Assembly (NCBI GenBank): GCA_001414485.1
Contig: LLEY01000032.1
Coordinates: forward strand, 248,001 to 312,000
Direction of reading: 5' to 3'
Length of the DNA stretch: 64,000 bases
Source: Calycina herbarum
Taxonomy: Eukaryota > Ascomycota > Leotiomycetes > Helotiales > Pezizellaceae
Shown: positions 1 through 9,820 of the stretch, in pieces
How positions within the stretch are numbered: position 1 is the stretch's first letter
How the letters are laid out: the number at the start of each line of letters is the position of its first letter
Made by a program: the position numbers and the translations under genes
The notes under the pieces: model-generated
Seen by the model: only the letters and a program-made list of their open reading frames with translations
Database searches by the model: none
Told to the model about the DNA's origin: nothing

Positions 1-71
1 AATGAAGCATTCTCTTTTATTCAAGTGGGAAACGATTTGCAGCTTCTAAACTCGGAGTCAACACTCCAAGT

Positions 72-1286
72 ATGTCTGACAAATTAGGAAGGTTTACAAG
101 TAAATCAGCTGACATGTTGCACTTCTCAACTCCACGAACCTCGGTTCTCCGTACAAACCGCCTCCTCTCTCTCTCCAACCCCAAAACCATGAACTCAACC
201 CCAACAACCACATACCTCCCTCTAACATCCCATTCCGAGATCCGACTTCTATTGCTGAAGCCTGGTCCCAGAGGTAGTCCCATCGAGTGTTCTCTCATTC
301 ATACCGAGATCGGGACCATCCCATATGAAGCGCTCGCTTATGAATGGGGAACACAAAAACCTAACGAACCGACGATTTATATCTCAGATACCCTTCACGA
401 AACACCAAATAATCTTCACGAACCGATAATCAATGCTGCTCGGCAAATACGCAACAATCTACACGATGCGCTTTCTCGCATTCGACTACTTGACGAAGAA
501 CGATGGCTCTGGGTAGAGGCCTTATGTATCAACCAGGCAGACAATGGAGAGCGAACACACCAGGTAGGAATAATGGGAAGGATTTATGAATCCGCGAACA
601 TGGTGATAGCCTGGTCAGGGGAGGGGAATGAAGAAGACATGCTCACAATGAGGTCCCTTCGAAGGATGTCTGACATAATTCAAGTTAATTTCCAGTGGCG
701 TAAGAGGTATAACCGTCCCAAGTTTCACGAAGTTCAAGCTACTATCGAGTGGTGTGAGAAGTCCTATTGGAGTCGTGTATGGATTGTGCAAGAACTCATC
801 CTAGCTCGGAACCTAACACTAATGGTTGGAAGCGAGTCTATTCCTGGGGAAAGTCTTATCTCAAATATGGCTGAGGTGGTTCGGATGGTTGGGCCCCCCT
901 CTGTTCCAGAGCGGGGTGCAAAGAAAAACCGGCGACTAGTGGACATTGATAAAGAGAAACAATTACCGGAAGATCTACGAAGAAGATGGGAAAACACTTT
1001 GGTTTTTCGTTTGCTGATTGCTCGTCGTCCAAGAACCCGCACCCGTTTGGAAAGTAGTCCTGGTGGTCCCTCTGGTAAGAAGCTTTGCGATTGGATATTT
1101 AGGTGCCGTGATAGTGAGTGTATGGATCCCAGAGATCATGTGTACGGACTGCTGGGAGTTTCCGAGGATGTTGTGGAACTCGAGGATGGTCAGCTAGCGA
1201 TAGAAGTTGACTATGAGAAGAGCCTTTTATCGCTTTATTATGATGTTGCGAGGTTTTGGGTGGCACAATATGGTTGGAGCATTTAG
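72..1286 (+). CDS. HET-domain (heterokaryon incompatibility) protein, early stop
   Basis: The open frame encodes 404 residues with the fungal HET domain. Visible are the N-terminal PLTSHSEIRLL segment, the YEALAYEWG block and the WVEALCINQ block followed by ERTHQVGIMGRIYESA, which are the three hallmark stretches of the family. HET proteins trigger allorecognition cell death in fungal fusions, and the domain is the death-inducing module. The start could be position 72 or the in-frame ATG at 189, whose product begins just before the PLTSHSEIRLL segment as in most family members; I favour 189. The frame ends with TAG at 1284-1286, yet the same frame stays open for another 43 codons to a TAG at 1416-1418, and the encoded stretch (HLGHVLENIF, KIGKRVYEKK) looks like protein. 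Family members usually carry a longer C-terminal part, so this copy may be truncated by a nonsense change. The domain call is firm; whether the gene is intact is open. Confidence 0.8.
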   Translation: MSDKLGRFTSKSADMLHFSTPRTSVLRTNRLLSLSNPKTMNSTPTTTYLPLTSHSEIRLLLLKPGPRGSPIECSLIHTEIGTIPYEALAYEWGTQKPNEPTIYISDTLHETPNNLHEPIINAARQIRNNLHDALSRIRLLDEERWLWVEALCINQADNGERTHQVGIMGRIYESANMVIAWSGEGNEEDMLTMRSLRRMSDIIQVNFQWRKRYNRPKFHEVQATIEWCEKSYWSRVWIVQELILARNLTLMVGSESIPGESLISNMAEVVRMVGPPSVPERGAKKNRRLVDIDKEKQLPEDLRRRWENTLVFRLLIARRPRTRTRLESSPGGPSGKKLCDWIFRCRDSECMDPRDHVYGLLGVSEDVVELEDGQLAIEVDYEKSLLSLYYDVARFWVAQYGWSI

Positions 1287-2175
1287 GATAGTCATTTGGG
1301 GCATGTTCTAGAAAATATCTTTGCGCTGAGTGGCAGTGAGATAACTAGTGCTAAGGACAAGTTCGAAGAATCTTATAAGATCGGTAAGAGGGTTTATGAG
1401 AAAAAACGGGGTAGATAGGAGAAGCCGTTCCTCCGCAAAGAACAGTCACACATTACTATATTCTCTTCCTCTAAATACTTTGTCTCGTTCTTCTTTTCCC
1501 ACGACCCAAGTAATGCTGAATCGCACCTATCACAACAATAGCAAACACGTCTGTTTACCCTATCTTCACGCTATACCACCCAGCAACAATTTCACCAAGC
1601 GCTTTCAAGCCTTCGCGAAGAGTTTACAGAAACTGAATGATAAAATGCAAGGCGTCATTGTTGGTTAAGATTTCCTTCTGGTGACAAGCCAGGCGGCGAC
1701 CCCTATCATTAAATCTACGAGCTCTCTCTTTGCTCTACCTAGGTACTATCCGTCTGCACTTGGTACAGAGCGTGAACACTCGCAGGACACTGCACCCTCC
1801 AGTAGTTGATGAAAAATCTATATTTACTAGTTCTATATAACTGTTCTAGGAGCTAGAAGAGCAAACTACCTTGCAAAAAAGAACCTTTGACTGCGAGGTC
1901 AAGGATACTTGGTGTTAAAGCCTGGAAGGAGCCACTTTGGCGCTTTTCACTTTTCGCTTTTGTAACAAGACTAGTAAAGGGGAGATTTTCTCTAATGCCA
2001 GGAACGAAAAACCTAACCTGAACCATTCTCCGTCAATTCCCTAATTTCCACAAACACCTTCACCCGCAAACCCAGTCTCCACTTCCTCCCTACCACCCTC
2101 CTCAACCCCAGGTCTCATCCACAGCACTAACGTCCCAAATACTATCAAGTTCAGCACCAAATCAAAACAATCCCA
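1287..2175. other. Spacer with possible HET 3' remnant
   Basis: Bases 1287-1418 continue the HET reading frame after its stop. I see no supportable gene from 1419 to 2175. The last 200 bases are C- and A-rich and lead into the tRNA gene. Confidence 0.5.
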
Positions 2176-2323
2176 GCGGCTTTAGCTCACTTGGGAGAGC
2201 GCCAGACTGAAGTCCACTTCAGACATTGAAATCTGGAGGCACTGTGTTCGATGTAAGTATTCATTCCACAATCACCAATTAGGACCATCCATTCTAATAT
2301 ATTAAATAGCCACAGAAGCCGCA
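2176..2323 (+). tRNA. tRNA-Phe (GAA) with two introns, one of spliceosomal type
   Basis: The exons are 2176-2212, 2231-2252 and 2310-2323, which join to a 73-base tRNA. All four stems are perfect: acceptor GCGGCTT (2176-2182) with AAGCCGC (2316-2322), D stem GCTC/GAGC, anticodon stem CCAGA (2202-2206) with TCTGG (2232-2236), and T stem CTGTG (2242-2246) with CACAG (2311-2315). The anticodon GAA lies at 2209-2211 and the discriminator base is A2323. Intron 1 (2213-2230, 18 bases) follows the base 3' of the anticodon, the standard eukaryotic site. It holds CTTCAG (2217-2222), complementary to CTGAAG (2207-2212), the usual anticodon-intron pairing. Intron 2 (2253-2309, 57 bases) splits the seven-base T loop TTCGATC after its sixth base. 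It starts GTAAGT, has a CTAAT branch-like site at 2294-2298 and ends TAG, like the mRNA introns of this window. The tRNA identity is very firm; removal of intron 2 is inferred. Confidence 0.88.
2253..2309 (+). other. GT-AG intron-like insertion in the tRNA T loop
   Basis: This 57-base insertion carries a consensus fungal 5' splice site GTAAGT, a CTAAT branch-like sequence 11 bases before its end and a 3' TAG. Its length matches the mRNA introns nearby (46-60 bases). Taking it out restores a perfect T arm. It breaks the last part of the internal B box, since the conserved C of GTTCGATCC becomes T in the uninterrupted DNA. Confidence 0.75.
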
Positions 2324-2332
2324 ATTCTGCGA

Positions 2333-2350
2333 ACGGTAGATAACTACCGT
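2333..2350. other. Short perfect hairpin just after the tRNA
   Basis: ACGGTAG (2333-2339) and CTACCGT (2344-2350) form a seven-base-pair stem with an ATAA loop, ten bases after the tRNA 3' end. The role is unknown. It may affect 3' trailer processing. Confidence 0.4.
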
Positions 2351-2365
2351 CTTTCGAACAATATA

Positions 2366-2381
2366 TTTTTGCTAATTTTTT
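2366..2381 (+). terminator. Probable RNA polymerase III terminator runs
   Basis: T runs at 2366-2370 (T5) and 2376-2380 (T5) are the first clear oligo-T tracts after the tRNA. They would leave a 3' trailer of about 43 bases, longer than usual, which contains the hairpin at 2333-2350. Confidence 0.4.
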
Positions 2382-2880
2382 GAAAGTTGTGTGGTGGGAA
2401 GTGGGTGAAGAGGTGGGTTTAAGTGGAGGTGGTGGGAGGAGAAGGGGTTGGTGATTGGTCGAGCGAGGGGTTGAAGTGGGGATTGCTTTTATCCCCTTGA
2501 ATTCTCAAGTTGACTTTGCTATAGAAAAAGATGTTTGTGTGAAGACTAAAGGAAGATGTAGTTGCGATGAAGAACCTCAAAACCCACTATTCGTTGAAAG
2601 CCAGGCAGCTCTCGACATTGAAGTAACTTCATAGAAACCTTATAATTCAACTGTGAGAGAAATAATCGAGTGCTAAATCAAGAAGAGACTTAAGGTACAC
2701 AGATAATATGTTTTACTTATTATAACTCTCTCCTCCACTTTCTAAACAACCCTAAGCAAGGACATAAAATTCGCTTTCTAACAGTCAACTTTTCTTTACG
2801 TACTTTTGATTCTTTAGTAACAATAGACATAGTGGAAGGTTAAAAAAACGCGTGTTAAAGTTGGAGGGTAGGATTTCGGG
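2382..2880. other. Spacer, no gene seen
   Basis: G-rich then A/T-rich DNA without a credible reading frame or RNA gene. Confidence 0.4.
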
Positions 2881-3012
2881 AAAATTGATCGGGGTCCTGA
2901 TATGACCGGGGTCCTGATAAACCACGTTAGTTAAAATAGTAAAAAATATTAAGATATAAAATTCAAATATTATAGAGTAGAAATCAAAAGATTACAAACG
3001 AAATTAAACACG

Positions 3013-3052
<40 letters not shown>

Positions 3053-3780
3053 CTACGAAATAATAAAATAATTCCTACTATCTTATTCTCTTATATATTT
3101 CCTTCTCTTTCTATCTCCTATCTATACCCCTAGTAATAACATAACCATAGTAGAATACGAAAATCAATTATTATAAAGAGTAAGTAATCAGCGTAAGAAA
3201 TAAGTAGAGTAGAGTGGAGTAGTAGCTACTGCTTTACTCTACTTAGCTAATTTTTAAGTACTACTCTATTCTACTCTATACTACTTTGAGTAACTTAGAG
3301 TACTACTTAAGTAGCTCGGGCTGAATCGGACTAGCATAGTCTAGGGGCTAGGAGTGAAATCGGAAGTAGCGCTGGGAATAGCGCCGAGCTAAAGGAAAGA
3401 AAAAAGATATAAGAAGAAGGAAAAGAAGAAAAAGATGTAAGAAGAAGGACTATGAAGAAGAAGGAAAAGAAGGAAAAGAAGAAAAAGAAGGAAAAGAAGA
3501 AGAAGAAGGAAAACAAGGAACAGAAGGAAAAGAAGTTAAAAGTAGTTAACTTCAAGAATAACAAATTATTTATTAGTTATATAGTAGACTTTTATCTTAT
3601 ATCTCTCTTAGAAATATAGACTATTTATTTTATAGTATACTACTTAAAGTACTTCTTAAGTAATATTATATAAATACTCTACTCTACTCTACTCTACTCT
3701 ACTTAGAGTACTACTTAAGTACTTAAGTAATCTTTATCTATACTAAGAATAAATTCTAAGACTTCTAGAGATCTCACATC
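2881..3780. repeat. AT-rich low-complexity block, probably a decayed repeat
   Basis: The block opens with a 13-base unit CGGGGTCCTGATA present twice at a 17-base spacing (2890-2902 and 2907-2919). It then turns strongly AT-rich and holds a (GA)n run, GAAGAAG-rich purine DNA (3390-3540) and many copies of ACTCT/AGAGT in both orientations (3200-3330 and 3680-3730), which could fold on themselves. The purine run gives a long but meaningless reading frame on the minus strand. The composition fits old repeat DNA hit by C-to-T mutation, but I cannot name the element. Confidence 0.5.
3015..3050. repeat. (GA)n microsatellite
   Basis: About 18 uninterrupted GA units are visible. Confidence 0.9.
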
Positions 3781-4700
3781 TTCTTATAACTCTAGTATAA
3801 CTTTATAAAAAATATCAACAAATACCTCCTCCAAAAACCCACCTTTTCCAAAATTCCAAATCTAATAAGCAAACTCTAATGCAAAACACGAACGACAACA
3901 GCAAAAAAAAAAATTAAAAAATTAATCACAGTATTATCCTCTACCTCCAATCTCAAAACCAACCAACCCTCTGCCCTCAACCAACAAAAACCCAACAAAA
4001 AACTCCCTACCACCCCCCTCCCCCCCAACACCAACAAAAAAAAACCATGATCTCATACCAACCAACCAACCAAAACCAAACTAACTCAAAAACCCCAACC
4101 AAAAAAAAAGAGGAAGAAATGCCGTCACAACAAAGAGGTCATAGACATACAAAAATCAATCACTAATAAAAATTGCGCACTAACTAACTAACAACTTCAA
4201 AAGGTCAAGAAGCAAACAAAGAACAACGAGCTATATCTATCTATCTATCTAGTAAGAAGAAAATACAACAACTGCCAAGAAACCCCCTCCCCCTAACATA
4301 GAAAAGAGAAAAAGAGAAAAAGCAAAAAGCGCAGCAACAGCACGAAAAAGGTATCCAAAAGGTATCTAAAGGTATCGTCATACACCCAGCCACCCATCTC
4401 CAATTTTTTGGCATCTCGAACCTCTGAGAATCATCTCCGCTCAAACCCCTAACTTTATAATCTCAGCTCTCTCACAGCCCTCCAAATACCCCACACTTCT
4501 CTCCCCTCTTCCAAAGGCAAAAAGAAGCCGAACCAAAGCAACTTACGCTCAAACCCCGAGGCAGCCTAACAAATACCAACGTATTCGATTCGTACTACTT
4601 ACGAGGAATCCACCATGGAAAAATCCAACTTAGCTAGCTCTACGCTAGGAATATTCTAGAACGCCTGGTCTCTGATTGAAGAAAGACAAAAATATGGGAT
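3781..4700. other. A/C-rich spacer, no gene seen
   Basis: The stretch is A- and C-rich with homopolymer runs and a short CTAT microsatellite at 4235-4251. No coding frame with normal composition was found. Confidence 0.4.
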
Positions 4701-7700
4701 CAAAAAGATAAGGGTAATGAGATTTTATGTGAAGTAACGAAAATGGGAGAGAGAGTGTGTATGTGTATGATTCAGAACTGCGTAAATGGAAGGTGTATTT
4801 TTCCAAAGGAAGTTAAAACGCACCGTAGTGAGGCACAGTGAAAATAAAGAGAGAGAGAGAGAGGGGGAGGGACGGAGGGAGGTGTAAAACCTACCTTTTC
4901 GAGGCTTCGGGATCCTCAAGGTATATTTCGTGGACCTTGTGGAAGCACGACCCTGGGAGATGAGATTCGAATCAAACACGAAAATCTGTCCAGACCCGAA
5001 GAGGACGTTGAAGAATGAAGGGACAGAAAAAGAAGAAAGGCGAGAGAGAATAGATAGCATAGCATGAAAATGCGTCTTTTCCTCTTACCTCTTCCACAAC
5101 AGATCTCCCCCAAGCCCCATCTTCCAAGCCCTTGGCTTTCACGAATCGTCGCAACACAACAGAATTCCCTCCCCAGTTTCGTTGCGTTCGGTTCCCTCCC
5201 AAACCAACCCCCCTTTTGTTCTGCGATTCAAATCCATGAAAAAGGAAATAAATCATCTATTTCTGAACCCTTCCTCGTTTGTCCCCCCAGGCTTCTCTGT
5301 TTTGACTTCCTACAGTGACCTTCTCCGTATTTCGTTTCGTTTCGTCTTGTGTTGTTCAAGATTTTTCTATCCGCCATGGCAGTGTCTCAAGATTTTTCTA
5401 CTCGACCACCCATTTTCGTGCGGGGATTCATTCCATCGGGATCGGGAAATGTTGGGGTTCTGGGGAGAGCTTGGGGTGTGTTTGGCTTGGCAGCGCGAGA
5501 AAGATGAGGAAAGCTTGCGCAGCGTGCAAGCTCCTGTGGGGTTCGTCGCGACCGAGTGAGGGAAGTTTGGGGATTATCGCGGGCGCAAAGTGGTTTGAAG
5601 ATGTGTCGTTTAGGGGTTTGGAATTGTCTCTGATTCTGTGATTTGCGAGCCAATTGGTTTGTTCATTGAGATGTGCTTGCTCAATTACTGCTTTCTGCAT
5701 AAAATATCCTTGGTCAGTTGTGAAGGGGGAAATTTCTTTCTAAACTTAGCTTGATGACCTGTCCACGGAATCATTCCGGGCTTTCTTTTTTTTGGGTGTT
5801 GAAATTGCGCTGGCAAAATTATTGCGACAGCTGTCGAGTTTGAGCATCTCCCTCCTTTTCAAATGAATTGTGATTCGTCTCATGCAATTTGAATTTTTGC
5901 GATTAATCTTCACCGACTCAATGCATCGTGAATTTTAATCGGCCCCATGAGAGTGGTGGTCGCTGGAGCCTCATTTCCTGATTGATTCGCCCCCAAACAA
6001 GCCGTTGCCATTCGTGTTGAAGGAGAATTATGAAATTGAGCTCGGATTAGGGGTCCCGCACAATTATTGATCGGCGAGGGGAGGGTCGCGCCGCCAATGA
6101 CAGATTCGTCTTGACCTTGAGGGACACGGACATAACAAAACAATGAAAAATTGTTATCAAGCGCCTCTCAAAAGTGGGAGAGGAAGAGGGATTGAGTGAG
6201 TGTTCGTTCGCCTCATCGCAACCCTCACAGGTGGGAGATGGAAGGCCGAGTTGTTCCCGAAAATCAATAGCAGCGGAGACGGCGGCATCGACCAGGAGAA
6301 TTTCAAGAACAAAACTAGGAATGGAATCATCCAGACCAGTCAGTTTCTTGACCGGGAGTTTGACGCAGGTATTGTGTGAAGAAAAAAGATGCGATGACAC
6401 TGCAAAAGTTTGGACGATTCGGGGCTTCCTGGTGGTGAGTCTGGTATTCAAGCCATACACAGCTTGGAGAGGATCACTTGTTTACTAAATGTGTTTCGTC
6501 ATTGGCAATTGCGCGATTTCTTGTTTGAATTTCTTTTTCCCTTCAGTGAGTCCTGATCTTCCTATCGGCGAGGCCGTTTCAAGGCCGTATTTCGGAGCCG
6601 ATCAACATCAACGGCACCCTTTCCAGCACCTCTCGGCAAGTCTGGGCAAAGGTCCAAGTCAGAGAGGGTGGAAGGGGACTCGCGTAAGAAACGGTGAGAA
6701 ATTGAGGGAAATATGCGACTCGCGGCAGATTGTGTATGAAGAAAATTTTCATCGGGTTATGAAAAAATTGTGGCTCCAGAGCGACAAGACTTTTGTTTTG
6801 TTTCGACAGCCAGAGACGCAAACAATCCTCCTGCATCCCGCAGGGTCCATCGTTTGGAGTCAAGGCCGTGGAAGGTGGAAGGGAAGGTCCCACGGGTTGA
6901 AAGGGCAGCGACGGCTCCACCAGTTCATATTGGCGACAGGCTCAAGTGCTTGATTGTGCCTGCCAAGCTTGATATCCATCGAATTTCCCCGTGAAGCGAT
7001 CCAAGCGAAATCCTGGAGGTGGAGAAGACGAGACTGGGAAATTGTCGCAAATATGGGGAGAAATGCCTGAAGAGGCCAGTTGAGCCTCAGGATCGACTCT
7101 CACTCCACCATTCCGCACCCGCACCGAGAGATTCAATCACGTGGGCGCCCGTATAGCCGCGGGCGAGGAGCAGGGAAGGTAAAATGCCTCACCCAAATCT
7201 GCACGGGTGCGAGGAAAATGCCCGAATGGATCTTCATGGATCTTGCCTCTAGTCCATGACTGGGGGAGGGATTCGAGAGCTCCGAGGCTACGTGCGAGAA
7301 GGAGGAGCAAGACAAGATCGGAGCGCGAATGGGGACGGAAAAAGGTGGAGGCTCTGAAAGATTACTGGGTGATTACAGTGATATGCACTTTGCATCTGAA
7401 TCTCCAAGAGCCGAAGGACCGATATGCGATAAGTAATCGGAGTTGACTGTACGTGAGCTGCTGTTTGCGTGGTGACCACTGTATTCGTACGCACAGTATG
7501 CGCGAATAAAATATCTCTTCCAGAAAACAGGCAGCGCCTTCGGTGCAGGAAGTGCCATGTGAGTGGTGTATCGGAAGTGCCGGGATAAAAAGTGTCGTCT
7601 CGTCACGACGTGACTTGGTTGACTTACTCACTGTCATACATGTTCACATGGCTATCTCCATGGTAGAGAAGGACTAGAAGGTGGAAAAGAAGAGGCTGGA

Positions 7701-9820
7701 ACACAGGCAAGTGCTTAGTGTCGTCCCAATTTGAGTTTGCGACAGCCGCAAAGGCTACCAGGCGAAACAAACTAGATGGCCTAATCCGCCCAACAAGGCG
7801 TTGGGGTTTGAAGGAGGTTGGACTAGGTAGTTGCGTATCAGGTGTAGCAAGTGAGCTACAAGTACCTAGCCTACTATTTGATGACTACTTGCAGCCTACT
7901 CGAGGGATTTCGAGGTGGCATGCCCACTTTAAGCAGCACCTGCAGCCAGCTCCCAGCCCGCCAAGACAGCGAAGCTTTCACTAAAATGACGTCTAGCTGA
8001 GTCAGGCTAGATGCGAATCCGATTGCTCTGGGGATGCGATGCTCTGGGGATGCGATGCCTTGAGGTGTTCCATTGCTTCAGCATTTCAGCATGCTTTGAG
8101 GGTGTGATCTTTGAGGGTGTGATGGGGTGTTGTTGCTCGACGTCGACGGCGGTTTGTGTGCAACTCTCTGCAAGATCTGTACCCCATTCCCCGTCCAATT
8201 GCTTTCTCCCATTGGTGGTGCCGCTTGAGCCGTCTGTTATCCCAGAGATCCCAAGACGGTTGAAGAGTGAGAAAGCAGAGTTGCCCAGCCAAATCCCACA
8301 CTCTTACACGTACTCTCTCCCACACTTCTCCCACACTTCTCCCACCACCATTATCTCTCCCAATCAAGCCCTTTTCCACCTTCTCAAACCGAGACGCTCC
8401 AGCGAGTCCAGTCAACCGACTCAACCCCCCGGTCACAACAAACCAACAACAACAAACATCAGGAGCACGGTGGCGCCCGAGGGTGTCCGAGCCTTACCTC
8501 TTGCGGTGCAATGCTCGCTGCTTTTCCCTGGATTTCTTCAACCCACGCTCCTGATGCTGGTAGGGTCGAAATTGCATCGTCATTATTGGTCAATGGCTCT
8601 GGTTTCTACCCCCGTATCATGTTGACCGCACGCCTCGTCATCCTTGCCGAGTGGCCGACAGCGGGGTTATGTCATTGATGGCGGCATGACATGGCAGCAT
8701 GAGCAGGGAGCTGGGCCAGTTGCTGTGAAGTCGGAAAGAAGCCTGGAGAAGGTCGAAGGTCGAAGTTCAGGGTTTGGCACCGTCTGAAGAGCCGTTGTGA
8801 AGAGTTGACAAGACGACTGGCAAGCCATACACGGCAGATGTTAACCTGAGTAGTTGCCAAGCTCGCTGTCTTCAATTGCGTGCGCACGAACAAAAATAAT
8901 AATCGTTCAACAGGGCAAAAAGAGGAGCGGCCGAGGGCAGATTAGAGATTGAGAGCGACCTCATCACCCACGCCCATCCACCCTCCAACCCACCACGGAG
9001 ATTTCACACGGTGCTGCAATTGGCTGTAGCCACTCCAGCCGGTTCATGTCAAGTGCGCGCCGGTTCCACGCCCCACCAAATCGCATCTCGCTTCGAAGAT
9101 TCGACCGCCTTTCAACCTGGCGAATATCGAAGTCGTCCAGGTCAAGGGTGAGTAATTGTGCTGCTTGGACGCCGCCGCGCTAGCAAGTCAACTTCCGTGG
9201 CCTGCCCTGCTCTGCTCTCGCTCTCGCTTTGAAGATGATAATCCCGCACCACTTCGACGAGGGTCGACAATGGGAACGGTGGGAAAAAGCACGCACTCTC
9301 AAGGTAAAACATTCTGCCCGCTCGCAAGCAACTCCGTGGCGTCCGTGGCATCCAAGGCGTGAGGTAGAAGCAGAAGCAGGCATCTAATTGACTGCGTGGT
9401 CAAAGTGCCGTGCACTCCGTCCTACAGCAGTCTGTGCCCGCGATGGGATTTTATGACGCTAGTCACGCTACTGCACTCTCCCCCAACCCAGCCATGGCAA
9501 GGCCTGTATCTCGTCCAAGCTTGGAGAGCTCTGAGCTGGGCGGGGCCTTGCTAGAGCGATTTTTTAGACAGGCCCGATGGGGAAAACGGGAAAATAAGCT
9601 AATCACCACCCAAGGCGTAGGCCGAAGAGAGATGGGTTAGTAGTAGCGTGGGATGGGTTCAAATACCAGCTTGCTCCCGCTGCTCATAACTCTTTTTTTC
9701 TGCCCACCTTCTACCACTCCTCATCCTTATCCTCCCAGGTGTTCAGAGTTCGACGGCGCAGTGAGCAATCATCTCCCCTCTGAGTGTGTGTAGTGAGTGT
9801 GAACGTCGACAACCGCCCCA
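4701..9820. other. Long 5' flank of the proton ATPase gene, no gene recognised
   Basis: About 5.1 kb of near-balanced GC content holds many short open frames on both strands, but none has a recognisable domain or a convincing exon chain. It includes a perfect 16-base tandem duplication (8025-8040 and 8041-8056), a further short direct repeat near 8096-8125 and a CT-rich stretch near 8300-8350. It probably contains the promoter and leader of the ATPase gene, possibly with leader introns I cannot place, or undetected non-coding RNA. Confidence 0.4.
8025..8056. repeat. 16-base perfect tandem duplication
   Basis: The unit GCTCTGGGGATGCGAT occurs twice in immediate succession in the ATPase 5' flank. 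It looks like a recent slippage duplication. Confidence 0.85.

Noticed and set aside
2253..2309. T-loop insertion as an archaeal/red-algal-type bulge-helix-bulge intron
   Set aside because: I could not draw a convincing bulge-helix-bulge at its ends, while the GTAAGT, CTAAT and TAG signals match the mRNA introns of this window. A folding program should confirm this.
3331..3564. Phe/Ser-rich minus-strand frame
   Set aside because: It is the translation of a GAAGAAG purine repeat, not a gene.
8011..8625. 204-codon frame in the ATPase 5' flank
   Set aside because: It runs through tandem duplications and CT-rich DNA, has no domain and overlaps equally long frames on the other strand.
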